Positions 39,045-47,009 of a stretch of DNA of 56,313 nucleotides are shown in pieces. Location: positions 1 to 56,313 of the IMG/VR virus record IMGVR_UViG_3300031788_000018; one strand, written 5' to 3'. A program made the position numbers and the translations under genes. Within the stretch, counting starts at the first letter, position 1, and each line of letters opens with the position of its first letter. The notes under the pieces are model-generated. The model was not told the origin of the DNA and ran no database searches. It worked only from the letters and a program-made list of their open reading frames with translations. Source of the DNA: a virus.

Positions 39045-39422
39045 TTATTCTCTTTTGAAGTTGACATAAATTACATTGCCAGCTTCTTGTATTTTAACCG
39101 CATCGGCATATTGACTTAGGGCTTTTTCCATAACAAGCACTACTGCTGATAAAGATCCAATGAACATGTTCTTGGCTTCATATAGCTCAGATAGCCGTTT
39201 CGTTACGGCTTGCTTTTCAATATTTGCTTTCTTATATTCTGGAATAGACGCAATAGTATCTGATTGTTTTAAGACGGACAAGTTCTCATCTAAGACATCT
39301 TTTAAAGTAACGTACATATCTATATCGTATTGTAATTTATCGATATTAGTCTGACATAGATCCGCTCTAGCTTGTGCTTCTTTTATGATTCTATCTAAAG
39401 TTTCTATAGTGTTATTGCTCAT
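39045..39422 (-). CDS. Hypothetical coiled-coil protein
   Basis: 125 residues, almost all helical with heptad character (LDRIIKEAQARADLCQTNID, KANIEKQAVTKRLSELYEAK). Its ribosome binding site GGAGCCCTCAAATG is formed by the end of the broken tail-family gene upstream. No known family. Confidence 0.75.
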   Translation of the reverse strand: MSNNTIETLDRIIKEAQARADLCQTNIDKLQYDIDMYVTLKDVLDENLSVLKQSDTIASIPEYKKANIEKQAVTKRLSELYEAKNMFIGSLSAVVLVMEKALSQYADAVKIQEAGNVIYVNFKRE

Positions 39423-39772
39423 TTGAGGGCTCCAATTATGTTCTTATTGAACTATTTATTACGAATCCATTCATTGTATTGCTGTTCAGTTACGTCATCA
39501 TGGCCGGGCTTGTATTCTATTATTTCCGGAGGCATTCCCTGCTCTACTCACAGAGCGTGATCTTCTTCGGAAACCGATTTAGCATGTATCCATTCATCAA
39601 AACCTGGATAAGGACCTTTGGTCCACCAACTTTTGCCTTGCAATATCCCATGGATCCACCATTCCATCGCACCAGTAGTCATGATAACTGCGGGATTATT
39701 TTCGCAATGTAATTTATCGTTTAAATAAACGAATTTATTACCATCTTTATCTATAATTAAACCATTCTTCAT
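39419..39772 (-). pseudogene. Broken HREDGPA/tail-family gene with two in-frame stops
   Basis: The frame starts MKNGLIIDKDGNKFVYLNDK with a decayed unit LHCENNPAVIM, then runs to a TGA at 39548-39550. The same frame continues through EYKPGHDDVTEQQYNEWIRN to a TAG at 39452-39454, then FNKNIIGALK and the TGA overlapping the next start. In intact copies the TAG position is CAG (RNKQFN), so it is a single C-to-T change. The terminal GGAG and start overlap for 39045-39422 remain intact. Standard stops are used elsewhere, so decay is likelier than recoding. Confidence 0.8.
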
Positions 39773-41367
39773 TTTAATCTCCATTTACCATTGATACAAT
39801 TAATCATTTGACGACTTCCATTTTCATAAACTAAACACGAAGTATTAAACCAAGATGAGGCGCCTTGAGTATAGTTTAGTCTTAAGTGAGTGCTAGTCCC
39901 GACTTGCCAGAAACCTCTTAAAATCTTTGGCGTATGACTGTGTCCTACCACACAGTTCAAATGAGCCCGTTCTAGAGTATTAGCTGAACCTCTGGATCCG
40001 TTAGCTCCCTTATGTCCGTGAGTACCTAATTCTATTCCGCTTACCGTATAGGACTCGTCCATCTTGAGCCATTTGATACGCTCTGGATGTTTTAGGCCTA
40101 TTATCTTCTCTAAAGCATATTGTAGCGGACTTTCGCCATTGACCATTGCTCCGACTAATCTTGAAGCAAATTCCACATTTAAAGGATCCATAGCGAATTT
40201 CATCTTTGCTAAGAAGTGCTTGCTAAGAAAATCATGATGGTTTGAATCTACGATAACTACGGTTTTAGCTTTTTCTGTCTCTTGATTCAATATCTTAGCG
40301 CATTCACGAAGTTCTTTCTCAAGACTAAGCTTATCGCCTTTAGATAATTGAGCTTTACGTAGTATATCTTGTTCTTCATGATGATTAATTGATACGCCGC
40401 TAAAGAAGTCGTGGTGAATTCTGACCGGATTACCTAAAGCGGAAGTGACTTCATCCCAAGCTTTTGCAACTACTGGATTAGTCTCAGTTACATGATAATC
40501 GCCAATTACGAAATGCGTTGGATTCATCTTGATGATTTTTTTAGACGTATACTGAAATCCTAAATCTACGAAGCCTTTATCTATGAATTGTACTTGTCTA
40601 AAGTGATAAATCTCATCATTTTCTATTTCAACCACGACGGCGCCGAATACATGATCGCTTTCGGCAATACTAGACGATCTATCTTGATTACCGTTTTTAT
40701 CAAAGTAATTAGGCTTAGTCACAGCTCCTGTAGACATAATGGCATGAGGTAAACTGCTGTTCCCGGTCGCAATGAACTCTAGAGATTGCTTTGGACTAGC
40801 TATGATCGTAGAACCATTACGTTGTCCAAGGCGGGCTAGGCTAGTTAAAGGATTGCTATTTTTAGCAGGAACTTTAATATTACTTAAACATAAGTTAGAA
40901 TTCAGATTAAGTTTTCCGAATACCCAGTTCTCGCCTGATAGTTTTGGATCCGCATCTTTCATTACATGATCCGTCGGCATGAGTAATAGCAAAGCTTTAT
41001 TACTTTTACAGTAATTATGAAGACTAGCTAGGAAATCTACATGTGCCGGAGCGCCACTTACTGCTGAAGTGATTATAAATCGTTTGAAATTCTTAACTTG
41101 TTTTTGCAATTCATCTGAAGAATCCGATTCCCTTATAATATTGGAAATTATAGATCCCTTAATCTTAGGTGAATGGATCAAAGCTGTTTCTTTTAATTTA
41201 GTTAAACTTCCAAAATGATATCGGATACTATCTTTATTAAAACCTGAATTAAACATGTCTGTAGAACTAGGATATCTTTTATTCTTCTTTGTAAACGCTA
41301 AATAACTTTTAAGAATATTCTTTGCATCATCACTTTTAAGGAAATTCTTAGGATTAACTTTATGCAT
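39769..41367 (-). CDS. Metallophosphoesterase-like protein with N-terminal helix-turn-helix
   Basis: 532 residues. The first ~65 look like a small DNA-binding helical domain (RYPSSTDMFNSGFNKDSIRY). The C-terminal half shows metallophosphoesterase-style motifs in order: FVIGDYHVTE near residue 290, VRIHHDFFSG near 320, VVIVDSNHHDF near 375, GTHGHKGANGSRGS near 460, NCVVGHSHTPKIL near 480. The middle carries TDHVMKDADPKLSGENWVFG. Phage T5 A1-type pre-early nucleases were considered because of size and fold, but I cannot confirm. A nuclease acting on host or phage DNA is a reasonable hypothesis. Its end (WRLK, GGAG) is coupled to the broken tail-family gene. Confidence 0.68.
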   Translation of the reverse strand: MHKVNPKNFLKSDDAKNILKSYLAFTKKNKRYPSSTDMFNSGFNKDSIRYHFGSLTKLKETALIHSPKIKGSIISNIIRESDSSDELQKQVKNFKRFIITSAVSGAPAHVDFLASLHNYCKSNKALLLLMPTDHVMKDADPKLSGENWVFGKLNLNSNLCLSNIKVPAKNSNPLTSLARLGQRNGSTIIASPKQSLEFIATGNSSLPHAIMSTGAVTKPNYFDKNGNQDRSSSIAESDHVFGAVVVEIENDEIYHFRQVQFIDKGFVDLGFQYTSKKIIKMNPTHFVIGDYHVTETNPVVAKAWDEVTSALGNPVRIHHDFFSGVSINHHEEQDILRKAQLSKGDKLSLEKELRECAKILNQETEKAKTVVIVDSNHHDFLSKHFLAKMKFAMDPLNVEFASRLVGAMVNGESPLQYALEKIIGLKHPERIKWLKMDESYTVSGIELGTHGHKGANGSRGSANTLERAHLNCVVGHSHTPKILRGFWQVGTSTHLRLNYTQGASSWFNTSCLVYENGSRQMINCINGKWRLK

Positions 41368-41443
41368 TGTATAGAACCTTTCTATTAACTAAACACTATA
41401 TAAGCCAATACAGCTGTAAACGCTGCGGCAACTGAAACGGCTA

Positions 41444-41767
41444 TTATGAACTTTTTCTATTAGAAACTGGAATAGGTGTTTCGTGTTGCTGTAATAGTTT
41501 ATTAATAAAAGCATCTAATTCCAGCATTTGATCTTTAAACGATTCTTCCCTATGGGTTTTAATCTGTTCAGGAGTTGGCCAATTCTTGCGATTCTCCGCC
41601 ATTTGTGGAGCTAAAGCATTGGTTCTTTTGACTTTAAAAGCTTCATATTCTTCTGTTTTCTTCTTATCGAAAGCTACAAGTTGCTCATCGGTCCAATGGG
41701 CATTTTCTTTATCCCATTTAGCGAGAGCAGCTTTAACTAACATTTCGTCGAAATCTTCTTTACTCAT
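41444..41767 (-). CDS. Hypothetical charged helical protein
   Basis: 107 residues from the ATG at 41767 (MSKEDFDEMLVKAALAKWDK), chosen for its position after the terminator hairpin and its GGGA ribosome binding site. An upstream ATG at 41830 would read through the hairpin. Rich in Lys/Glu; no motif. It follows a terminator and so may have its own weak promoter or be reached by read-through. Confidence 0.72.
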   Translation of the reverse strand: MSKEDFDEMLVKAALAKWDKENAHWTDEQLVAFDKKKTEEYEAFKVKRTNALAPQMAENRKNWPTPEQIKTHREESFKDQMLELDAFINKLLQQHETPIPVSNRKSS

Positions 41768-41788
41768 ATGAAGTCCCTTCAAAGAAAA

Positions 41789-41810
41789 CCCGCCCCGTAA
41801 TTGGGGCGGG
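41789..41810 (-). terminator. Intrinsic terminator after 41827-42396
   Basis: 8-bp GC stem CCCGCCCC (41789-41796) and GGGGCGGG (41803-41810), 6-base loop, followed on minus by TTTTCTTTG. It is a strong terminator for the minus-strand gene upstream. Confidence 0.9.
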
Positions 41811-41826
41811 TATAAATACGAATAGA

Positions 41827-42396
41827 TCACTCAGCGGCTGGAGCTAAAACTTCCGCTTCTAAAGCAGGAGCGGTAGCTTCAACAGCTGTAGCTGATTCAG
41901 CTGAAGGAGCATCAGGTTGAACGATAGAAAAAGTTTCCATCAATTCTAATTTCAACTTGCCTTCTTCGATTTCAATAAGATCGCCCACTTTTGCACCAAT
42001 AAGTTTTGCTTTAGCAAGTTCAGTTAAAGCGGAAAATACAACTTGTAAACGTGGATTTACAACTTGGCCAGTACTATCGATTTCTCGACCGACAATAAAT
42101 GAATTGTCAGTTACTGTATCTCCAGGCGATAGGATACCTTGTGCAACAAGGCTATCGACTTTAGCTTTTAATTCAGCGACATTATTAGCAATCATATGAG
42201 CGCCTATATTGTCTTCAGATAATTCAAGTCCACTTTTTGAAGTCTTAACAACTGCATCAAGTTTATTGTTTAATAATTTGACAGCATCTTTAAGTGTCAA
42301 AATATCTTTAGTCATCATTTCAACGACTTGAAAAGTGCTCATTAAGCCTTTTTCTAAGTCCTCGATTCTTTGTGTGGCGGTTTTATTACTTTCCAT
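41827..42396 (-). CDS. Hypothetical coiled-coil protein with Ala/Glu tail
   Basis: 189 residues. Residues ~8-90 form a coiled coil (TFQVVEMMTKDILTLKDAVK, LNNKLDAVV), then a small folded part (VGREIDSTGQVVNPRLQVVF, VGDLIEIEEGKLKLEL). The end is low-complexity Ala/Glu/Pro. It has its own promoter and a strong terminator, so it is a monocistronic unit and probably abundant. No family recognised. Confidence 0.75.
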   Translation of the reverse strand: MESNKTATQRIEDLEKGLMSTFQVVEMMTKDILTLKDAVKLLNNKLDAVVKTSKSGLELSEDNIGAHMIANNVAELKAKVDSLVAQGILSPGDTVTDNSFIVGREIDSTGQVVNPRLQVVFSALTELAKAKLIGAKVGDLIEIEEGKLKLELMETFSIVQPDAPSAESATAVEATAPALEAEVLAPAAE

Positions 42397-42416
42397 TTGG
42401 GTACTCCTTATTGATT

Positions 42417-42445
42417 AGTATATCACGATTGTGTCGTAATAGCAA
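42417..42445 (-). promoter_or_regulatory. Sigma70-type promoter for 41827-42396
   Basis: On minus, TTGCTA (42440-42445), 17 bases, TATACT (42417-42422), with AAGGAG and a ~14-base leader before the ATG at 42396. Confidence 0.68.
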
Positions 42446-42458
42446 GGTTAATAATGAC

Positions 42459-43397
42459 CTACTTCTTAAAGTAGTCCATTAAGTTAGACATGTTTAAATT
42501 TCTTACTGCCGGATGTGTCCCTAGGGAAGCGGACATAGTCGCTGCCGCTTGTTGAGTGGCCATTTGATTTCTTTGATCTAGAGACGGCATAGGTTTCGCA
42601 TCTTTTGGCCTCTTAGGTTTCCTGGACTTTTGAGTTTCAGTTACCAAAGCATTGCGTTCCTGAAGAGTCATATTAGTAGTATCCACTTCCTCATTCGAAG
42701 TAACAGGTGTCGCAGCTTTAGGTTTAGCTTCTCGTCTAATGGGAGTTCCTTTAGAAGGCATCGGTGCAGATTTAGGAACTTGAACTTGCTTAGGCGGCAA
42801 AGTAGAAGCGGGCACTGCTAACGTACTGAGAGTCGGCTTGGACTTAAGTTCAATAGGATTCAAAGCTATTGGTTTAACAGCCATTTGCGTCACAGGCGCG
42901 GCAGTAATAGCAGGCTTGTTCTGAGTCATATTGCGAAGTACGGCCTTAAGAGTCATTATTTCCATCTCACTAAAATGAGCGGATAACGGATCTACTTTTT
43001 GAACTTCCTGCCTCATACCAAGCATAATTTCCATGCGTTCTTTAGCGAAACGGCGAATTTCTCTTTGGACGTTTCTTGCGGCCTTAGATTCGGAGCCTCC
43101 AAAAAGATCGCTATTCATTATAAGTTCGTAAAGACTGCCTTGTTCTAATCTTAGACGAGCATCTGATAGTACGTCAGTAAAATCATCATCCGTATCTTCT
43201 ATTGTAAGCTCTTCAGATGATTCGAATACTTGATGTATTTCTTCCGCTTGCTGTACGACTGGAGCCGCTTGCTGGACAGGTTGAATAGTCTTTATATTCA
43301 AAGGTGCATTTCCCCATTGATCGGGAGTGTCACGGAACGTACTGTCATCTTCATATCGGTTTGGATCTTGATTTTGGGACCAGAAATTCGTACTCAT
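42459..43397 (-). CDS. Hypothetical protein, disordered, with clamp-binding-like C-terminus
   Basis: 312 residues. Only the middle (~75-155) looks folded (RLRLEQGSLYELIMNSDLFG, REIRRFAKERMEIMLGMRQE). The rest is Pro/Gln/Ala/Lys-rich linker. The extreme C-terminus, MSNLMDYFKK, resembles a PCNA/clamp-binding peptide (L-x-D-Y-F-K-K) seen at the ends of replication or late-transcription proteins. It overlaps the RuvC-like gene by ATGA. Function unknown; no sliding clamp is recognised in the window. Confidence 0.7.
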   Translation of the reverse strand: MSTNFWSQNQDPNRYEDDSTFRDTPDQWGNAPLNIKTIQPVQQAAPVVQQAEEIHQVFESSEELTIEDTDDDFTDVLSDARLRLEQGSLYELIMNSDLFGGSESKAARNVQREIRRFAKERMEIMLGMRQEVQKVDPLSAHFSEMEIMTLKAVLRNMTQNKPAITAAPVTQMAVKPIALNPIELKSKPTLSTLAVPASTLPPKQVQVPKSAPMPSKGTPIRREAKPKAATPVTSNEEVDTTNMTLQERNALVTETQKSRKPKRPKDAKPMPSLDQRNQMATQQAAATMSASLGTHPAVRNLNMSNLMDYFKK

Positions 43398-44017
43398 AAT
43401 TTAACTCCAGTTATCTTTACATGTCCTGCAATTGCCAAAAGCAAACTTTCGGAAGCATCTTCATCTTTTCGTCTTAACGGTTCTTTTAGCTGAGAGCCAA
43501 AGATCTCATTAGCTCTTCTAATGCTAACATGCTTTTTACCTATGATGCCGATACGTTTTCCTTGCGCATCTTTAGCTACTTTAGTCTTATTCTTTTTCTT
43601 AAAAGTCCTAGCTTCCTTATTACGGGCTTTTTCTTCCAAACTCATACTGCAACCAGTCGCTCGGCGCCATTCACCGGTCATCAAATAATGAGATTCAATT
43701 CCAGTTTCTTTTATATACGAAGCCAATAGATAATGAGTAAACTCCAAGATCTTTTGAGAGAGGGCATTTTTGGAACCTTTAGAGGTTTCTTCCACTATAA
43801 GAATATCGGGATGAGTTTCCTCAATAATCTGAGCTATAGGAAGATAGCAATCATAGGCCCAATCTACAAAAACGCCCGGATACTCGCCCTCGGGCATTGG
43901 TACCTTAGGTACCTGTCCGTAAGTCTCTAACTCATAAGTACCATCTGAATGGCTTATAATTAGAGACCAGCCCGTTTTTGTGCTTACATCCAACGCAAGC
44001 AGGCGTTTAGAAGTCAT
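43394..44017 (-). CDS. RuvC-like Holliday junction resolvase
   Basis: 207 residues with RNase H/RuvC-fold acids: RLLALDVSTKTGWSL near residue 9, DILIVEETSKGSKNALS near residue 68, and RRKDEDASESLLLAI near residue 185 holding the last Asp pair. A basic insertion (RTFKKKNKTKVAKDAQGK) lies before the final motif. It probably resolves recombination branches before packaging, as phage resolvases do. Overlaps both neighbours by ATGA. Confidence 0.8.
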   Translation of the reverse strand: MTSKRLLALDVSTKTGWSLIISHSDGTYELETYGQVPKVPMPEGEYPGVFVDWAYDCYLPIAQIIEETHPDILIVEETSKGSKNALSQKILEFTHYLLASYIKETGIESHYLMTGEWRRATGCSMSLEEKARNKEARTFKKKNKTKVAKDAQGKRIGIIGKKHVSIRRANEIFGSQLKEPLRRKDEDASESLLLAIAGHVKITGVKL

Positions 44018-44295
44018 TTTCCGCCAGCATCTTTAATTGCAGCAATGATAAAACGCATCTTTAAACGGATAGCTTTCTTAGCATCTCCATAAGGGGCGTT
44101 TAGCTCCTTAAGCAATTCTTTGGTATCAGATAATTTCGTGTCTTCTTCTTGACTTACGATGATCTCTTCTTGAGATTTAGCGTAGGTCGAAAGCTTAAGT
44201 TCAAGATCTTCTACTGATAAACCGGCTGTGGCTTCAATGAAATCTGGATAAAGCTTTTCTACTTGTTCTTGGATACTTTTCTTTGGACGGGCCAT
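44014..44295 (-). CDS. Hypothetical small helical protein
   Basis: 93 residues (MARPKKSIQEQVEKLYPDFI), a basic N-terminus followed by acidic helices (VEDLELKLSTYAKSQEEIIV) and a basic end. No family recognised. GGCGGAAAATG at its end serves the resolvase start. Confidence 0.72.
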   Translation of the reverse strand: MARPKKSIQEQVEKLYPDFIEATAGLSVEDLELKLSTYAKSQEEIIVSQEEDTKLSDTKELLKELNAPYGDAKKAIRLKMRFIIAAIKDAGGK

Positions 44296-44299
44296 TTTA

Positions 44300-44638
44300 T
44301 TACTCCTTAGTATATTCCAATTTAATGGATTTGTTTAATAAACCTTTGTTATTCAGATATCCTAAAGTCGCCTCAATAACAGCTACGGCAACTAATTCGG
44401 AAGTATCAACCTTCTTATGGGAAATGAACATAGGAACTGTCTGAGTTGAAAAGATAGATTTAGACCTGCTTACCATTTGCAGCATATCCATACGGTTAAC
44501 TATATGGCCTAATTTCATTAATTGAGATTGCTTATCGAAAATCGCCCGCAAATACTTTCTTTGATCTTCGTGTGATAGATTGTCAGATTTCTCTAAGTAT
44601 TCAGTTATTTCTCGTTCAATCAGTTCTAAGTCGCTCAT
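44300..44638 (-). CDS. Hypothetical helical protein
   Basis: 112 residues (MSDLELIEREITEYLEKSDN), helical, unknown family. It has a consensus promoter (TTGACA-17-TATAAT) that leaves a leader of about 8 bases containing GAGG. It heads the 44638-to-41827 direction gene set with the resolvase. Confidence 0.74.
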   Translation of the reverse strand: MSDLELIEREITEYLEKSDNLSHEDQRKYLRAIFDKQSQLMKLGHIVNRMDMLQMVSRSKSIFSTQTVPMFISHKKVDTSELVAVAVIEATLGYLNNKGLLNKSIKLEYTKE

Positions 44639-44652
44639 AATACCTCTCCTAA

Positions 44653-44681
44653 ATTATAACACTAACTTCTAAGACTGTCAA
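44653..44681 (-). promoter_or_regulatory. Consensus sigma70 promoter for 44300-44638 and the resolvase
   Basis: On minus, TTGACA (44676-44681), 17 bases, TATAAT (44653-44658): a perfect match to consensus. It overlaps the stop codon of the SbcC-like gene. Confidence 0.85.
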
Positions 44682-46744
44682 GTAATTTTACTTGTAGCCC
44701 CATCGCGCGCTACCGTGATACGATCGTCTAGAAAGCCTTTGATGATCGGATTATGATCGATCAAAAGTACTCGTTTGGATATGTTGGCATTCTTTATAAC
44801 TTCTAAGGCCATTTCAATTGAAGCAGCATCAAGGCCGTTGAACGGTTCATCTAAGCACATGAAATCGCAACCTTTTCCTGTCTGAGTCTCTAGGAAATCA
44901 ACTACAGCCAAATCCACGGCTAAGTCTACAGAAGACCGTTCTCCGCCAGATAGACTCTTAATTGGGATCGCTAATTCGCCGTCCATTGAAATCTCAGCGG
45001 ATACTTCTTCTTTAATCTTACCGTCTTTTCGTTCGGTAATACCATACAATTGTATGGTAGCACCGTACATATTTGGAATCCCTCTTATGATCGTCGTAGC
45101 TCCATCGCTTATAGCTTCTAGGGCTGAATCGAATGAACAGGAGATATAGCTCTTTATGGCCCGTTTAAGTTCGCTAACCAATTGAAATTCTTTGTCTAAG
45201 GCATTTAGATTTAGAATCAGAGTACTCGCTAAGCCTTTGTAAATGGAGATTCTTTCATTGAAGGAAGTGTGCTGTATAGAGTACTTAACCATGGCCGATT
45301 GGTAGGCAGTGATTTTAGCTTGAGATGTGTCATAGATACTCTTCTCTAACTGTATCTGCCCCCTGAGCTGTTCCAGCTCCCTACCCTGTAAGTCTTTTAA
45401 GATGCTTAAACCTCTATGATAACTCTCCGACGAAGCGATTGCCCGCGATTGTTCCAAACGACTATGCTCGCGTTCTTTCTGTTCAGCTTCCTGTACGAGC
45501 TGCTTCAATCTGACTTCTTCAGTTTCTAGCTCTTCTAGTATATTAGCTCTCTCTGGAGTATTAAACTCTTTCTCATCCAGTAAAGGTTTTAACAAGGGTA
45601 CTTTTTCATCAAATAAGCTGGAAGCTCTCAGGGATTCTTCTACGGTTAAGTTAAGTCTTTCTATCTCCAAATGTATAGTTTCGGCCCTCTTTGCTGAATT
45701 TATAAGTGGCCAAATCTGGGTACAAGTAGGGCACGTTTGGCCGTTTATAATTTGGAGTTCTTCAGTGAGCTGTAAGATCTTGTTTTTAGCCAAGTTTCCG
45801 TTCTCTTTAGAGCGCTTTAATTCGATAAGCTCTGACTTTAATAAATGAGCCTCAGATTGTGCTTTTCTGACTCTTTCGTGTTCGTTGGAATAGATAGCCT
45901 TAGTTCGTAGATTATGAACGGTTAATTGTTCCTTAAGTTCCGATAGACCAGAACGATCGAAAGGGGTAGGCTTGAAATCAATTTTATTAACCAGATCATA
46001 ATATGATAGAGCTTGGGAATGTTTTTGGGATAGTTCCTTAGCTTTTGCTATGCTTTGGTCTAGGCGATCTTTTTGAACCAGAAGGAATCTGGGATCAATT
46101 TCTTCAATTGGAGGTTCGCCTAAAGTGATAAGACTAAGTTCGGTAGCTTGCAAAGAGGCATTTAGATGCCCAAGTTCGTTAGTAAGCTTGGCTTTTTCAT
46201 TAGTTAGTTCTTTGATTTTAAGATCTAAGATTTCAGATTTATCTCTATAGGAAGTTAATCCAAGGCAATCGGTGAGGAATTCATGCGTTTCCTTAGGGGT
46301 GAAATTGAGGAAAAAGCCGCCTTCTTTTTGGCGTTTATGGATCATTGGGCGGAATAGATGTCTTGGAATGGCAATGATTTCATCTAGTTTTTCTTCGGCA
46401 AGTTTTGAACTGCCACTTATAACGTTGCCATAAGTGGCAAGTGAAAGTCCTTTGGCTTTGGAACGGGAGATCGTGAGTTCTTGGCCGTCCCAATCAAAAG
46501 TGCCTGAAACTTCGATAGTCTCTTTGGTTAGTCGGGACTGAAGAACAGTATTTGCTATGTCATTTAAACCAAAAAGATAGTCGATGGAATTGAAGACAGA
46601 ACTTTTACCAGCACCAGAAGAACCACCAGTGTTATTATTTTGCCCATCCACTTGTACTAGAGTTCCAAGTGATTGGAAATCAATAACCTGCTCTTCTGTG
46701 AATCTGCCTATGTTTTTAAATCTTAATTCCTTAAGCTTTAACAT
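44678..46744 (-). CDS. SbcC/Rad50-like recombination nuclease subunit (gp46 type)
   Basis: 688 residues. Walker A: NNNTGGSSGAGKSSVFNSID near residue 38. Two long coiled-coil arms flank a zinc hook TCPTCTQIW near residue 345. ABC signature IKSLSGGERSSVDLAVDLA near residue 590; Walker B FMCLDEPFNGLD near 625; switch histidine LLIDHNPIIKGF near 660. It forms the ATPase/tether half of the end-processing nuclease with the SbcD-like protein at 49864. The two genes are separated by six others, including a membrane protease, which is less usual than the adjacent gp46/gp47 order. Confidence 0.9.
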   Translation of the reverse strand: MLKLKELRFKNIGRFTEEQVIDFQSLGTLVQVDGQNNNTGGSSGAGKSSVFNSIDYLFGLNDIANTVLQSRLTKETIEVSGTFDWDGQELTISRSKAKGLSLATYGNVISGSSKLAEEKLDEIIAIPRHLFRPMIHKRQKEGGFFLNFTPKETHEFLTDCLGLTSYRDKSEILDLKIKELTNEKAKLTNELGHLNASLQATELSLITLGEPPIEEIDPRFLLVQKDRLDQSIAKAKELSQKHSQALSYYDLVNKIDFKPTPFDRSGLSELKEQLTVHNLRTKAIYSNEHERVRKAQSEAHLLKSELIELKRSKENGNLAKNKILQLTEELQIINGQTCPTCTQIWPLINSAKRAETIHLEIERLNLTVEESLRASSLFDEKVPLLKPLLDEKEFNTPERANILEELETEEVRLKQLVQEAEQKEREHSRLEQSRAIASSESYHRGLSILKDLQGRELEQLRGQIQLEKSIYDTSQAKITAYQSAMVKYSIQHTSFNERISIYKGLASTLILNLNALDKEFQLVSELKRAIKSYISCSFDSALEAISDGATTIIRGIPNMYGATIQLYGITERKDGKIKEEVSAEISMDGELAIPIKSLSGGERSSVDLAVDLAVVDFLETQTGKGCDFMCLDEPFNGLDAASIEMALEVIKNANISKRVLLIDHNPIIKGFLDDRITVARDGATSKIT

Positions 46745-46760
46745 TTAAACTACTTTCTGT

Positions 46761-47009
46761 CTATTCTTTCGTAAAGTCTTTTTCGGACTTAGCTTGATTA
46801 ATCTCAAGGATACTAGGAATAATTTCTACACTTCTGGCCATCACACCGTTATCGATGGTCACTTTGGAGACATAATTAGGACCGGACAACTTCTTTAAGG
46901 CTGTCCGGTCACACTTTGCGCAAGTACTCTCGGACGGCGCATCCTTGGCCGACCGAAAGAACTTGCTAACTGAATGCTTGTTTTCACAAGTATATACGAT
47001 CATAGGCAT
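46761..47009 (-). CDS. Small zinc-ribbon protein (FmdB-like)
   Basis: 82 residues. VYTCENKHSVSKFFRSAKD followed by STCAKCDRTALKKLSG has the first Cys, the Phe-rich strand and the CxxC of FmdB-type zinc ribbons (here one ligand is His in place of Cys). Function of the family is unclear; it may bind nucleic acid or protein. It overlaps the membrane protease stop (TAATG). Confidence 0.7.
   Translation of the reverse strand: MPMIVYTCENKHSVSKFFRSAKDAPSESTCAKCDRTALKKLSGPNYVSKVTIDNGVMARSVEIIPSILEINQAKSEKDFTKE

Noticed and set aside
39419-39772. TAG-to-Gln recoding, as in some phages, suggested by RNK*FN
   Set aside because: Several intact genes here end with TAG (8760, 12977, 17629), and this frame also has a TGA, so a decayed copy is the simpler reading.
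41385-41456. A 23-codon hydrophobic frame on minus (FIIAVSVAAAFTAVLAYIVFS) between two genes
   Set aside because: It looks like a membrane helix but has no ATG, GTG or TTG start and is preceded by stops; not supported as a gene.
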